NCBI GenBank assembly: GCA_964036195.1
Contig: OZ038455.1
Span: 6,713,855-6,777,854, forward strand
DNA from: Sphaerolaimus hirsutus
Taxonomy: Eukaryota > Nematoda > Chromadorea > Monhysterida > Sphaerolaimidae
Direction: 5' to 3'
DNA length: 64,000 bases
Shown: positions 26,666 through 35,231 of the stretch, in pieces
Numbering within the stretch: position 1 is the stretch's first letter
Layout of the letters: each line of letters begins with the position of its first letter
Made by a program: the position numbers and the translations under genes
Notes under the pieces: generated by a model
What the model was told of the DNA's origin: nothing
Database searches by the model: none
What the model saw: only the letters and a program-made list of their open reading frames with translations

Positions 26666-26779
26666 GACATGACATGATTTTTGACATGACGTAGCTGCGA
26701 CTGTCATTTTGGTGTTGTGTGTATCATGTGCTGTATTGTAGGTTCAATGTCAACCATTATCAGGGTCAAGGGTCTCCTA

Positions 26780-27880
26780 GGGGGGGGGGGGCTGGGGGGG
26801 GCTGCCCCCCCCAAATCGGCCAGCTATTTATCTATCCCGGAGGCCGCTCAGCTATCTATCTATCCTGAGGCAAAAATTTTGGCTACTACCCCCAAAGACC
26901 CCCCCCAAATCGCTCAGCTATCTATCTATCTGGAGTGGGTTTTGAGAAATTTTGCCCCAATTTTCGCTAAAAATCACTAATTTTCACACCTTTTTATAGT
27001 TTTTCACCTTCAAAATCGTGCTCTCCGGCAAAATGCATGGTTATTTTTGGCCATTTCAAACCTACTTTTGGCCACTTTTAACCGATTATTAGCGATTTTT
27101 TCCCCTTTCGGCCTTCTTTCGGCTGGACTGAAAAAGCCTATATATTTTGCCCCCACGAGCCCCCCCCCCAAGCCCCCCCCAGCCCCCCCCCCCAGCCCCC
27201 TAAAAATTTGTCTATGGCTGGGGGGTCTGGGGGGGGGGCTTGGGGGGGGGGCTCGTGGGGGCAAAATATATAGGCTTTTTCAGTCCAGCCGAAAGAAGGC
27301 CGAAAGGGGAAAAAAATCGCTAATAATCGGTTAAAAGTGGCCAAAAGTAGGTTTGAAATGGTCAAAAATAACCATGCATTTTGCTATCTATCTATCTATC
27401 CTGAGGCAAACATTTTGGCTACTACCCCCAAAGACCCCCCCCCAAATCGCTCAGCTATCTATCTATCCCGGAGGCAAAATTTTGGGCTACTACCCCCTAA
27501 ACCCCCCCCCCCCAATCGCCCAGCTATCTACCTATCTGGAGCGATTAGTCAGAAACTATACCCCAATTTTCACTCAAAATCGCTATTTTTCATACCTATA
27601 TATAGATTTTCACCTCCAAAATCACTAGTTTATGCGTCTAACTGCATATTTTCAGCTATTTTAAGTACTATATGCTCTTGTATACCCATTTTGAGCTATA
27701 TACACCTACTTTTAGCGATTTTTCTCCCTTCTCTTCCTTCTATGCCCCGAAAAAGCCTATATATCGAACCACCACAACACCCCCCCCAGAAAATTTTTCA
27801 GCTATCTATCCCTCCGGAGGAGCGATTTGCTATCTATCCAACCACTCGGAGGGTCAAAATTCAAGATACCCCCGATGGGC
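26780..27880. repeat. Composite of 'tatctatcccggagg' modules
   Basis: Three modules share poly-C runs, 'agctatctatctatc' and 'gcctatatat' words with the elements at 2358-3645, 44400-44530 and 60830-61200. The central part is a large palindrome, listed next. All proline- or glycine-rich frames here come from the poly-C and poly-G tracts. The module ends only a few bases beyond the stop codon of the cyclase gene, so it may form that gene's 3' UTR. Confidence 0.6.
27028..27384. repeat. Near-perfect 357-base palindrome
   Basis: The left arm, from GCAAAATGCATGGTTATTTT (27028) to the poly-C tract, is repeated in reverse complement up to ...AACCATGCATTTTGC (27384). Each arm is about 170 bases with few mismatches. 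It can form a long hairpin or cruciform. Confidence 0.85.
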
Positions 27881-27887
27881 AGTGTAG

Positions 27888-28016
27888 TCACACAGGCGTT
27901 GTCGCATTACTTTCAGAATAGTTGTTGCCATACTTCTTTTCTTCACTGGTCATTTCAAACTTGTATGGGTGTCCCTGGGCGCCCGTGACCCAATAGGTAG
28001 CCATTTGACCTTTGCC
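27888..28016 (-). CDS. Cyclase exon 10: C-terminus and stop
   Basis: Acceptor 'ttgcatgcag', then [10 protein letters not shown], the last strand of the cyclase fold (family pattern KGKG...TYWL). A 31-residue polar tail follows, ending NATTPV, with TGA at 27888-27890. It joins exon 9 in phase 0 (...VIIK/GKG). Confidence 0.9.
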   Translation of the reverse strand, partial: GKGQMATYWVTGAQGHPYKFEMTSEEKKYGNNYSESNATTPV

Positions 28017-31000
28017 CTGCATGCAATTTTTGTATTAAGTTCGCAATTCGCAAAGTTAAGTTTGTATTAAGCACGTTCTTATAGTTCACATTGTCGTTGT
28101 AGGAAATGTAGACACAAATATAGTTCTTTCCCGAATTAACCCTCCCCTCGAGATACTCCCAGAGTGTGAGCTTGTTTAGAGGAAAGTCGGTGAATATCAA
28201 TCCGTAGTCTCGCACCATGGAAAGTGTGAAATGTCAATAAAACATGTGATTTAGAAATTTTGCCTGACATTAACAAATTTTTATTTACATTTGGCACTTT
28301 TCTTTACACATTACAACGTGCGGGACTGTCATCTTAGCGTGCACATTTTTTCGGGATTTTGCGATACCGAGACCTCAATCCCAGTCCCAATCCCGAAAAG
28401 TCATTCCTACACATAAATCCACCTTAATAATCACACTGCCCCTGGGACGCGTCTTGAACATCTCGCTGTGCGCAGACTGGGGGCACTCTCAGACCCTGTA
28501 AAAGCCCTGTAAAATGTCAAATGTCAAGCAAAGTGTCAAAAGTCATGGAAAATGCCCTGCAAAATGGCAACCGAGTTGCCATTTTGCAGGGCATTTTCCA
28601 TGACTTTTGACACTTTGCATGACATTTGCCATTTTACAGGGCTTTTTACAGGGTCTGGGAGTGGCACCAGGTGTTCGCAAGCCGCGTCCGACACGTGCAC
28701 CCTGAGCGCCATGCCGCTCGACTGCATCCGCGACGCGGTGTTCACGGTGTCGCCGAACAGGCAGAACTTTGGCGCGCGCAGCCCCACCACCCCGGCGGAC
28801 ACGCTGCCTGCGGGTGGAGGTTTATACCGTATTTCTTCTAATAGAATGGCATGCTTCCAATAGAACGGCACCTCCAATATAACGGCTGGTTTTGGCCTGT
28901 TTTTGCGCTCACGAAAACAATACAACGGCAGATACAAATTACCTTCGAAGAGTGCCCAAACAACTGAGAAAATAATGGCGAGAACATTCAGTGCCTTCCA
29001 ATATTGATTTGGATATCAAATTGATGCTCGGATGTGAAAATATTGCTCGAGTGAAATTATGTCTAAGCAAAAAGAATGTGTGAATAAAATTCCTGAAAAA
29101 AATAGAACAGCAGCCTACAATAGAATGGCCGGTAAAAAAGTTGATGAAAAATATAATTGCACCCTTCTATTAGACTAAATACGGTAGATCTAGGTGCCTG
29201 TTAAGCCATTCAATTCAGCACACTGCATATGCGAATATACTTATCCAGCATTTGAAATTACCCATTGAGTATTTTTTCTCACAGAAAACGTAAAAATGGG
29301 TATTTTTCTCATATAAAATGTTAAAGTGTGTATTGCTTCTCACAGAAAATGTAAAAATCAGAAATTTAGCCAATTTGTACTCTAGAATACATCAAATATG
29401 TGTTTTTTCTCCCGATAACTATTTCTTAGGAAAATGTCCTATTTTGGTCACTTTCTGTCTGTCAAAACGTCACCTTCTATGTCCCGCTTTAATACGTTTT
29501 ACGTACTCGCGTACTTTCAAAAAAGTACGCGAGTAAGTGCGCACCGGTGTGTTTTTCGGGAGGAAACGTAAACGTATTTATACAGTACTCGAGTATCCGT
29601 ATTTATCGAGTAAACGTAAATATGTTTTAACAACTATGCTCGCACGCTCAACCCATCCAAACCGCACCGGTGTGAAAGCCGACGCGCACGCGTATGGCGC
29701 CGGAGCTGCCCTTCAAGTGCGGCACTTGCACGCCGTGCAGCGTGTGCACCAGGTCGAGGCTGGCGGCGGCGATGTTGCCCGAGTGGTTGTCGCCGCACCG
29801 CTCGGGCACCCCGCTAGACGCCACGATGCAGTCGCCCACTGTTTCTAGCTGTTGGTTGTTGGGGTTGTTGTTGGGGTGTGCAGGACCCAAATTCAATTGG
29901 AAGGTAGTAATGGCGGCCGAGACACTAGTTGATACACGTTGTCAACTCGGATTTCGGCTTCACGTGTTGCAGAGCGATCTTCCAATGCACTTGTCGTAAT
30001 GTACCGTATTACCTCGAAATACCCCCAGGGGGTTTATTATTTCGCCAGCAAAATTTGAGGGGGGGATAATTCGAGGGGGGGGGGTCTATTATTTCGCCAG
30101 AAATTTTCGGAAATTCCCCATACGCAGACGTAGAAAAATCGAACAATTACATTCATGTATATGTGTTTATAGGCATATATTACTGTATATACACAAAAAC
30201 CCTTCCCTAACGTCACTTAACCATCAGTTTTAACGTGTGTTCTGCATTGTACAGATCACAAACTGCGGTATTTGTCATGTACGATCACGTTACACTCAAT
30301 TTTAGGGGGGGGTATTTCGAGGGGGGGGGTTTATTATTTCCTCAGCCGAAATTGAGGGTTTTTTTTCGAGGGGGTGGTTCATTCAAGGGGGGGGGGGTTA
30401 ATTCGAGGTAATACGGTATATTTTTAAACATTGCCACATGTGCACTTGAAGATCGCTGTTTCACACGCTCCCGAAACCTGAATTGACACAAACCAGTTGA
30501 CACACGTGTGTCAAGTGAGTCAACTTGTGTTGACCGTGACTTGTGGGCCGCCTATGTGCGTGTTAGGCACCATTATGATTTTTGTGTCAGGTAAATTTTC
30601 AAACTGCGTTCGATTTGATAGAGCGTGCTCACCTTGTAACAATTTCTTGAGTGAAGGATTTCGTCCACGTTCGTGAATAAGAGGTTGAGTAGGTTAACGA
30701 CCTGCGTTATTATATTTACTATTTATCTATTCCCTGTTAGCATTGAGGTTGAACGCAGTACGACGTATAAGCTACAAGTAAATCTCTAAATGCAAATACT
30801 TGTCAGCGACAAGTCCACTTTTCATTTGCCTCACAACACACAAATCCACTTCCTCACATTCCTTGTCACATCCCCAGTAGTGATGTAAAGGCACCGGGGC
30901 ACCGGTGCCCCGGTGCTGGGCACCGAAGGGCACCAGCACCGGTGCTGGTGCGGTGCCATTGCAATCTTCAGGGGTGCCATGCCGGTGCCGGTGCCATTTT

Positions 31001-34000
31001 TTTCAGAATAGCACCGGTGCCGGTGCGGTGCGGTGCCATTTTTTTGCCGGTGCCAAAGGTGCTAGCACCAGGGACAAAGTGAAAGGCACCGGGAAAGGCA
31101 CCGGCCAAGGTTTCATGTGCTGTGCAACTTTGTCCACAGTATGTGCTTATTCATATTTCAAAAAACAGCGATATATTTACCCAACCGTTTTTGCCTATTT
31201 TGTAAACCTCCCATCAAATAAATATACCTACTGTGAAATCCATTATACCCGATACGGTATCTGATGAGCGAATCTAAAATTTTGTTGAATTTAAAATCAT
31301 TTTTATATTTTATATTTATCTTACTTGTTTGTTCAAAATTTGTTGTCAGTTTATGACAGAGATAGTTCCATTCTCTGTACATCAACGACTCCGATCAGTA
31401 GACAATAGTGGCTATGGACATTGCAGTGAATTAAATATTTTATCTTTCATTTGTAATCATTGTAATTGCTTCATAAAAGTGATTGCCACATCATTCTGAT
31501 CATTTTAAGTGCTCAACCATCAAAATCGGTTGAAAATTCATGGAAATATGCACTTCCAAAGGTGAGACCACTGAGAAACTGCCCGATATTTACTTCAGAA
31601 ATTCCAGCCCGGTGCGGTGCCTTTCGGTGCTAGCACCGGCAACCCGCCGGTGCCCTTCGGTGCCGGTGCCAATTTTTCCAAAAGGCACCGGTGCCGGTGC
31701 GGTGCGGTGCCATTTTCTGGCCGGTGCCCCAGGGTGCCAGGTGCCCTTTTCATGCGTTGGCAAAGGTGCCGGTGCGGTGCGGTGCCATTTTTCCCGGTGC
31801 CTTTAACATCACTAATCCCCAGTACAGAAATTGGCCCCTACCCATTCAACCAATACAACCAATCGCCCGTCTCTCACCTGAACAGGCGTGCTCTGCGCGC
31901 AAATTGGCGTGAAGCCAACAATATCCGCGAACATGACAGTGACGCAGTCGAACGATTCCGGCACCACCGCCTCGCCCATGCTCAGCTGCTTGACAATGTG
32001 TCTGCGGGCAGTCCCGCACTCTGTAGACAAAGTGTAAAGTCAAGTGTCAAATGTCGTGGAAAATGTCAATTAAGATATTACTGAACTTTTGACATTTTTC
32101 ACGGCATTTGACAAATTTGTGTAACATTTTGCGACAGAGACATTTGACATTTTGCATGGCATTTGACACTTGACCCTACACTTTGCAAAGTGCGGGACTG
32201 GCACCTGGGCAGAATCTCGTGCAGCAGATCGGCCATTTTCTGCTGTTCCCTGGCCAGCTTTTCCGTTTGCAATCCCAACTGCACAACCAGCTGTTTCGAC
32301 TGCTCGTGTATCGAGTGCGCGTGGTATGCCGCATAGCTTGTCTGCGATCGGGCTCGCGGCGATTTCTCGTGCACTCGAAGGACTAGTTCCGGTGCACTAG
32401 TAGATTTCCGGTGCACTAGAAGTGCTTCTAATGCATTTTTTAGTGCGTAGTCAATTTGATTATTTGAAAACTTTTTCTAAAATTTGAAAATTTGAAAAAA
32501 TTTGGAGAGTCTTAAATTTTTTTGTTTCAAATGTGCAGATTTTTTTACAAATTTTACAAATTGTGTGTGTAAAATACTTTTTAAAATTATAAATGTGTAA
32601 TACAATTTCTGGTCCCGGTGCCGGCCTGAAGAAACGAGGCCGGACCACTAAGGATGCTAGTCGTTTGGTATGCTGCCAAAAAGCTCACTTAGAATGCTGT
32701 TAGGCATCGCTTGACATGACAACCAGCTACACGCTGTATGCCACCATTAAATCATATCATGCTTGCTCATCATATGCAACACTTAAGGATGGATTTCATG
32801 AGCATTAGAAGTGAATTGAATTTGTTAAATATTTTTAAAGCATTTTCTTGTCACTTGCCTTGTGTTTTTTAAACTTTTTTACTGCTCAATTCACTTCTCA
32901 TTTTACTTCTCAATTCACTTCTAGCACAGTAGCACTTGAAATGAGGCACTACAGCGTACAAACTGTGCATTTCCGCGTCATACTAAATGACTAGCATACT
33001 ATACTAAATGATGCACCCCCCTCCCCCGAAGAAACTAGTCCTGTTTGAACCCTAACTCATTATGCATTAGTTCAGGTGTGAAAAAGAATTCTGCGAAGCC
33101 ATGCCGAAGGCCCTTTCCGAAATCCCGCTAGTATCGAAAATCGACCTCAAAATTTTCAAAATATCTCATAGTGACACCAAAAAGTTACTATTTTCGAACA
33201 CTAGTTGTGCAGGTGTAGAAATGGTCAAACTATGTGTTAGCATAAAACTAACAGCTAAAACAGCCAGTATCAAGGTCGCAATTAGCGAGATCAGGAGCAT
33301 AAAAAACTCTGCATTAACGTCTGCAACATTTTTGTCCAACACGCCCCGCAGATTATATTCAACCTGTGTATTTTATTAAAGATTTATTTTATGGTTGGTA
33401 TTAAAGATACCGTAAATATTTCCTCGAATTACCAATTTAATTAATTTCGTACCTTAGTACTTTAGTAATTACCTCGTAATTTTTCAGAGTGGAAATTTTT
33501 AGGGTGGGGGTATTTCGAGGAAATACGGTAAGTTGAAACTGGTGATATCTGTGGCCACTTCCGCAAGAGGCAAAGTAAAATGACAAATGGTAATAGCAAA
33601 GTACCTAATTTGATAAATGAGAAGTTGAAAGTGAGTTAAAACGTTAAGAGTAGAGTAGGGATGGCAAGCGCTTTTTTTAAAAAAAAAGCGCTGGCAAAAT
33701 TTTTTGTACTCATGCACTAGGTATTTTGCAATTTTTTTGCGCGCAAGCGTATAATTTCACATGCAAATTGCCATTTGTGGTTGTTTTCATTGGTTTTGTA
33801 GCATTTTAGTGGCATTGCTTCTAGTAATAATAAGTTGAGGAGATATGTCATTGTAGTAAATAATATCCAGCCAATGTGCTTCCACTTCTCTACAGTGTGA
33901 AACATCCTTCTCTACAGTGTGAAACATCACAGCCTTCTTTTATAGCCAAATTTAAGCACTATTCCATGCCTTACATCACTTGCAGTCAAGGAACATTCAA

Positions 34001-35188
34001 AAACGGCAATATACATCATGAGTCAACATAAAATTGGATTTTTTTGGCAGAAATCAGCACTTATAATGCTATCAGATGATTACACAGCCATTCTATGGCT
34101 ATATATCATCACAAGTACTGCCACTTGTCTGATATACCTGTGTATATTGACTCAGGACCATATTTGGGAGCTTTTTAGGTAACGTCTTGACATTTTTTGA
34201 AAAAAGCGAAAAAAGCGCATTTTTTAAAAAAGCACTTTTTTTTAAAAAAGCGGGGCCGTTAAAAAAAGCGCTCTTTTTCCATCCCTAGAGTAGAGTAAAT
34301 TGGTAAGAGACAAATGACAAATGACAAGAAAAAGTAAAAATAACATTTTTATAACATTTTCTTGTCATTTGCTACCCTTTAACGATTTACTCTAGTTTTA
34401 ACTATTCACTTCACTCTCAACCTACCATTTGTAAAATTACTTTGCTTTTACTTTAATCATCTGCATTTCACTTTCCCTCAAACCTGAGTGCCCAGCGAAC
34501 GTAGCAAAGCGATCCTTTGAGATATGGTCGAAAACCAGAACCGGGCCGACTCGCTTTCGTTCCGATCCGACTGGCTTATTTTCAATGGTGAATCGGCCAT
34601 TTGGAACACCATCGACTGGAGCGCCGAGTAATTTGTGGAAATCTGAGTTGATCACGAAGTTTGACATTTTGCAGGGCATTTTACATGACTTTTGACACTT
34701 TGCATGACATTTTACATTTTACACGGCATTTACCGTTGGCCTTCCTTGGCACTCGCCGCTTGGGAGTGGCAAGTTGGCAACCAGGTGCCAGTTCAGCAAA
34801 TTGAGAAGTGAGAAGTAAAATGGCAAATGCGAAGTAAATTGGCAAAAGCGAAGTCAAATGGCAAGTGAATTGGCAAAAGCGAAGTCAAATGGCAAGTGAA
34901 TTGGCAAAAGCGAAGTAAAAAAAAACTAATCCCTCGTCGCTTTCGCCATTTTACTTATCAATTCACTTCGCTTTTGCCATTTCACTTCGCATTTGCCATT
35001 TTACTTCTCACTTCTCAATTTGCGGAACTGGCCCCAGATGTTGGAGACAGTACGCCGATATTCACTAAAAATTCTGCATTTTGAACTGACCGATTCATTG
35101 GCCACTGCGAGCTTCTTATCATAGTTCCGCAACTCGTCGGTGGTGTACGAAGCCAACAAAAACAGGCCATTCGCGCTTCCTACCAATT
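27888..35188 (-). CDS. NIT-domain receptor guanylyl cyclase (5' partial)
   Basis: Joined model: 35091-35188, 34484-34642, 33231-33363, 32205-32352, 31878-32001, 30633-30701, 29668-29848, 28668-28807, 28423-28476, 27888-28016 (410 codons plus stop; all phases agree). Seen: an extracellular helical part like a NIT sensor domain, one membrane helix, a signalling helix ending EILPR, and a class III cyclase domain. Known of the family: such enzymes make cGMP from GTP as homodimers. Both metal aspartates (FADIVGF, VGDC), the guanine-selecting Glu and Cys (LETVGD, FCLFGD) and the Asn/Arg pair (NTASRM) are present, so it is predicted active. Inference: NIT-type receptor cyclase, because no kinase-homology region lies between membrane and helix. 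The signal peptide and the start of the NIT domain are missing and should lie above 35.2 kb, beyond transposons. Each long intron holds a different mobile element; two short ones are mobile elements. Confidence 0.85.
28423..28476 (-). CDS. Cyclase exon 9 (18 codons)
   Basis: Encodes [18 protein letters not shown], the segment before the KGKG strand. The PRG and VxxK pattern is usual here in receptor cyclases. The acceptor is the end of a family A element (GTGCCCCCAG). The donor is AAG|GTGGAT. Easily missed, because it is only 54 bases long. Confidence 0.88.
28477..28667 (-). mobile_element. Introner: family A element forming the whole intron
   Basis: On the gene strand the intron reads CTG|GTGCCACTCCCAGACCCTG ... 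CAGGGTCTGAGAGTGCCCCCAG|TCT. It is a near-perfect palindrome of 191 bases centred on 'ggcaactcggttgcc'. No intron sequence lies outside the element, and its own ends are the splice sites. Family A copies elsewhere (46459-46648, 53223-53370) have the same ends, so this is a dispersed element, not a local hairpin. Confidence 0.85.
28668..28807 (-). CDS. Cyclase exon 8: catalytic core
   Basis: Joined to exon 7 it reads [13 protein letters not shown]. It then has [13 protein letters not shown] with the base-selecting Cys and the Asn and Arg needed for catalysis, and ends DAACEHL. Acceptor 'ccacccgcag' (28808-28809), donor CTG|GTGCCA at phase 0. GC-rich compared with its surroundings. Confidence 0.92.
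28825..29186. mobile_element. Family E MITE in cyclase intron 7
   Basis: TACCGTATTTCTTCTAATAG ... TAGACTAAATACGGTA. The interior repeats 'aatagaacggc' words and their complements. It starts 18 bases beyond exon 8, so the intron's acceptor lies in the short spacer. Confidence 0.7.
29270..29640. mobile_element. Family H element in cyclase intron 7
   Basis: Words such as 'aaacgtaaacgtattta' occur in both orientations, and the right end is TTTTAACAAC near 29636. It occupies the intron next to exon 7. Confidence 0.5.
29668..29848 (-). CDS. Cyclase exon 7: second metal aspartate
   Basis: Starts [16 protein letters not shown], holding the guanine-selecting Glu and the second metal-binding Asp. It continues to RVRVGFHTG. 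Acceptor 'caaccaacag', donor ACCG|GTGCGG (phase 1). Family members usually have GDAY or GDAF where this one has GDCI. Confidence 0.9.
30002..30418. mobile_element. Family E MITE in cyclase intron 6
   Basis: TACCGTATTACCTCGAAATA ... TTCGAGGTAATACGGTA, an inverted repeat with poly-G/poly-C tracts and 'tttattatttcgccag' words. The TA at each end may be the target duplication, as in Tc1/mariner elements. Confidence 0.75.
30633..30701 (-). CDS. Cyclase exon 6 (23 codons)
   Basis: Encodes [15 protein letters not shown] followed by LHSRNCYK. This is the helix after the first metal site (family pattern VVxLLNDLYxxFD...YKVE). It bridges exons 5 and 7 exactly in phase 0 on both sides. Acceptor 'ataacgcag', donor AAG|GTGAGC. 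The usual Asp after LLN is Leu here. Confidence 0.85.
30878..31814. mobile_element. hAT-like family D element with GGTGCC words
   Basis: Inverted ends TAGTGATGTAAAGGCACCGG ... CCGGTGCCTTTAACATCACTA, with an exact 8-base duplication ATCCCCAG at 30870-30877 and 31815-31822. About 200 bases inside each end are packed with GGTGCC, GCACCGG and similar words. The centre is AT-rich and non-coding. It fills most of cyclase intron 5. Confidence 0.88.
31878..32001 (-). CDS. Cyclase exon 5: first metal aspartate
   Basis: With exon 4 it reads [17 protein letters not shown]. It continues [15 protein letters not shown], whose Asp binds metal, and ends STPVQ. The acceptor is the end of a family A element (CTGCCCGCAG). 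The donor is CAG|GTGAGA at phase 0. Confidence 0.93.
32002..32204 (-). mobile_element. Introner: second family A element forming a whole intron
   Basis: The gene-strand intron reads CCCAG|GTGCCAGTCCCGCACT ... AGTGCGGGACTGCCCGCAG|ACAC, 203 bases. Both ends are the element's inverted repeat. The interior has the family words 'agtgtcaaatg', 'catggcatttgac' and complements. The exon sequences abut it directly on both sides, and the reading frame is restored only when exactly this element is removed. Confidence 0.85.
32205..32352 (-). CDS. Cyclase exon 4: signalling/dimerisation helix
   Basis: Encodes a polar stretch and then the coiled-coil linker [19 protein letters not shown], which couples the receptor part to the catalytic domain. 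Donor CCCAG|GTGCCA (phase 2). Two acceptors are possible: 'ccgcgag' (exon from 32352, fits the exon 3 donor used here) or 'gatcgcag' (exon from 32341). Confidence 0.82.
32655..33021. mobile_element. Family C element in cyclase intron 3
   Basis: Diverged copy of the element at 21650-22045: 'gatgctagtc', 'tgctgccaaaaagctcactt', the AT-rich middle, and 'gcatactatactaaatgatgcacccccc' at the far end. Confidence 0.6.
33231..33363 (-). CDS. Cyclase exon 3: transmembrane segment
   Basis: Acceptor 'aatacacag', then [20 protein letters not shown] and an uninterrupted hydrophobic helix ([19 protein letters not shown]). This places the upstream NIT-like part outside and the cyclase inside the cell. Phase 0 from exon 2. 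The donor is uncertain: 33231 (CATA|GTTTGA) fits exon 4 from 32352; a donor at 33202 would fit exon 4 from 32341. Confidence 0.7.
33408..33530. mobile_element. Family E MITE, short
   Basis: TACCGTAAATATTTCCTCGAA ... TATTTCGAGGAAATACGGTA. It lies in cyclase intron 2. Confidence 0.65.
33656..34287. mobile_element. hAT-like element, family G, in cyclase intron 2
   Basis: Ends TAGGGATGGCAAGCGC and GCGCTCTTTTTCCATCCCTA, with an exact 8-base duplication GAGTAGAG at 33648-33655 and 34288-34295. It sits inside an older inverted repeat of 'aaatgacaaatgg' words (about 33540-34440). It is the best reference copy for the split one at 2164-3852. Confidence 0.87.
34484..34642 (-). CDS. Cyclase exon 2: NIT-like sensor part
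   Basis: Phase 0 at both ends (acceptor 'atcaactcag', donor CAG|GTTTGA), 53 codons. The frame chosen encodes [20 protein letters not shown] and later [20 protein letters not shown], an amphipathic helical pattern like the second half of a NIT domain. Two other frames are also open across it. This one is preferred because it joins the transmembrane exon in phase. Function by family: small-molecule sensing outside the cell; ligand unknown. Confidence 0.62.
34664..34775 (+). mobile_element. Half of a family A element
   Basis: One arm only: 'gacattttgcagggcattttacatgactttt' to 'gggagtggc'. It lies in cyclase intron 1, next to the family B element. Confidence 0.55.
34784..35037 (+). mobile_element. 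Family B palindromic MITE with GT...AG ends
   Basis: Reads CCAG|GTGCCAGTTCAGCAAATTG ... CAATTTGCGGAACTGGCCCCAG|ATG. The arms are built of 'gcgaagtaaattggcaaaa' words. It shares the GTGCCA/CCCCAG end pattern with family A but lies in the opposite orientation to the gene, inside a larger intron. A second copy is at about 63172-63409. Confidence 0.75.
35091..35188 (-). CDS. Cyclase exon 1 (first found): N-terminal NIT-like part
   Basis: Acceptor 'caccaccacag' (or one slightly upstream), donor TCG|GTCAGT at phase 0. It encodes [20 protein letters not shown] and ends KKLAVANES, which continues naturally into exon 2. The typical ERG motif of NIT domains would lie in an earlier exon, which I did not find. 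Confidence 0.5.
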
Positions 35189-35231
35189 CTGTGGTGGTGA
35201 AATTTCTCGTGCGTTTGGAAAAAGCTAAAAG

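Noticed and set aside
27010-27921. Proline- and glycine-rich open frames
   Set aside because: Translations of poly-C/poly-G tracts and 'tatctatc' repeats; they occur in both strands of the palindrome.
33101-33379. Plus-strand frame of 92 residues
   Set aside because: It is the antisense of the transmembrane exon and its intron; no supporting motif.
34437-34679. Alternative frame over cyclase exon 2 (…[12 protein letters not shown]…) as a coding region
   Set aside because: Open by chance in the same exon. The frame that starts ISTNYSALQ joins both neighbouring exons in phase 0 and gives the helical NIT-like pattern, so the other is a shadow.
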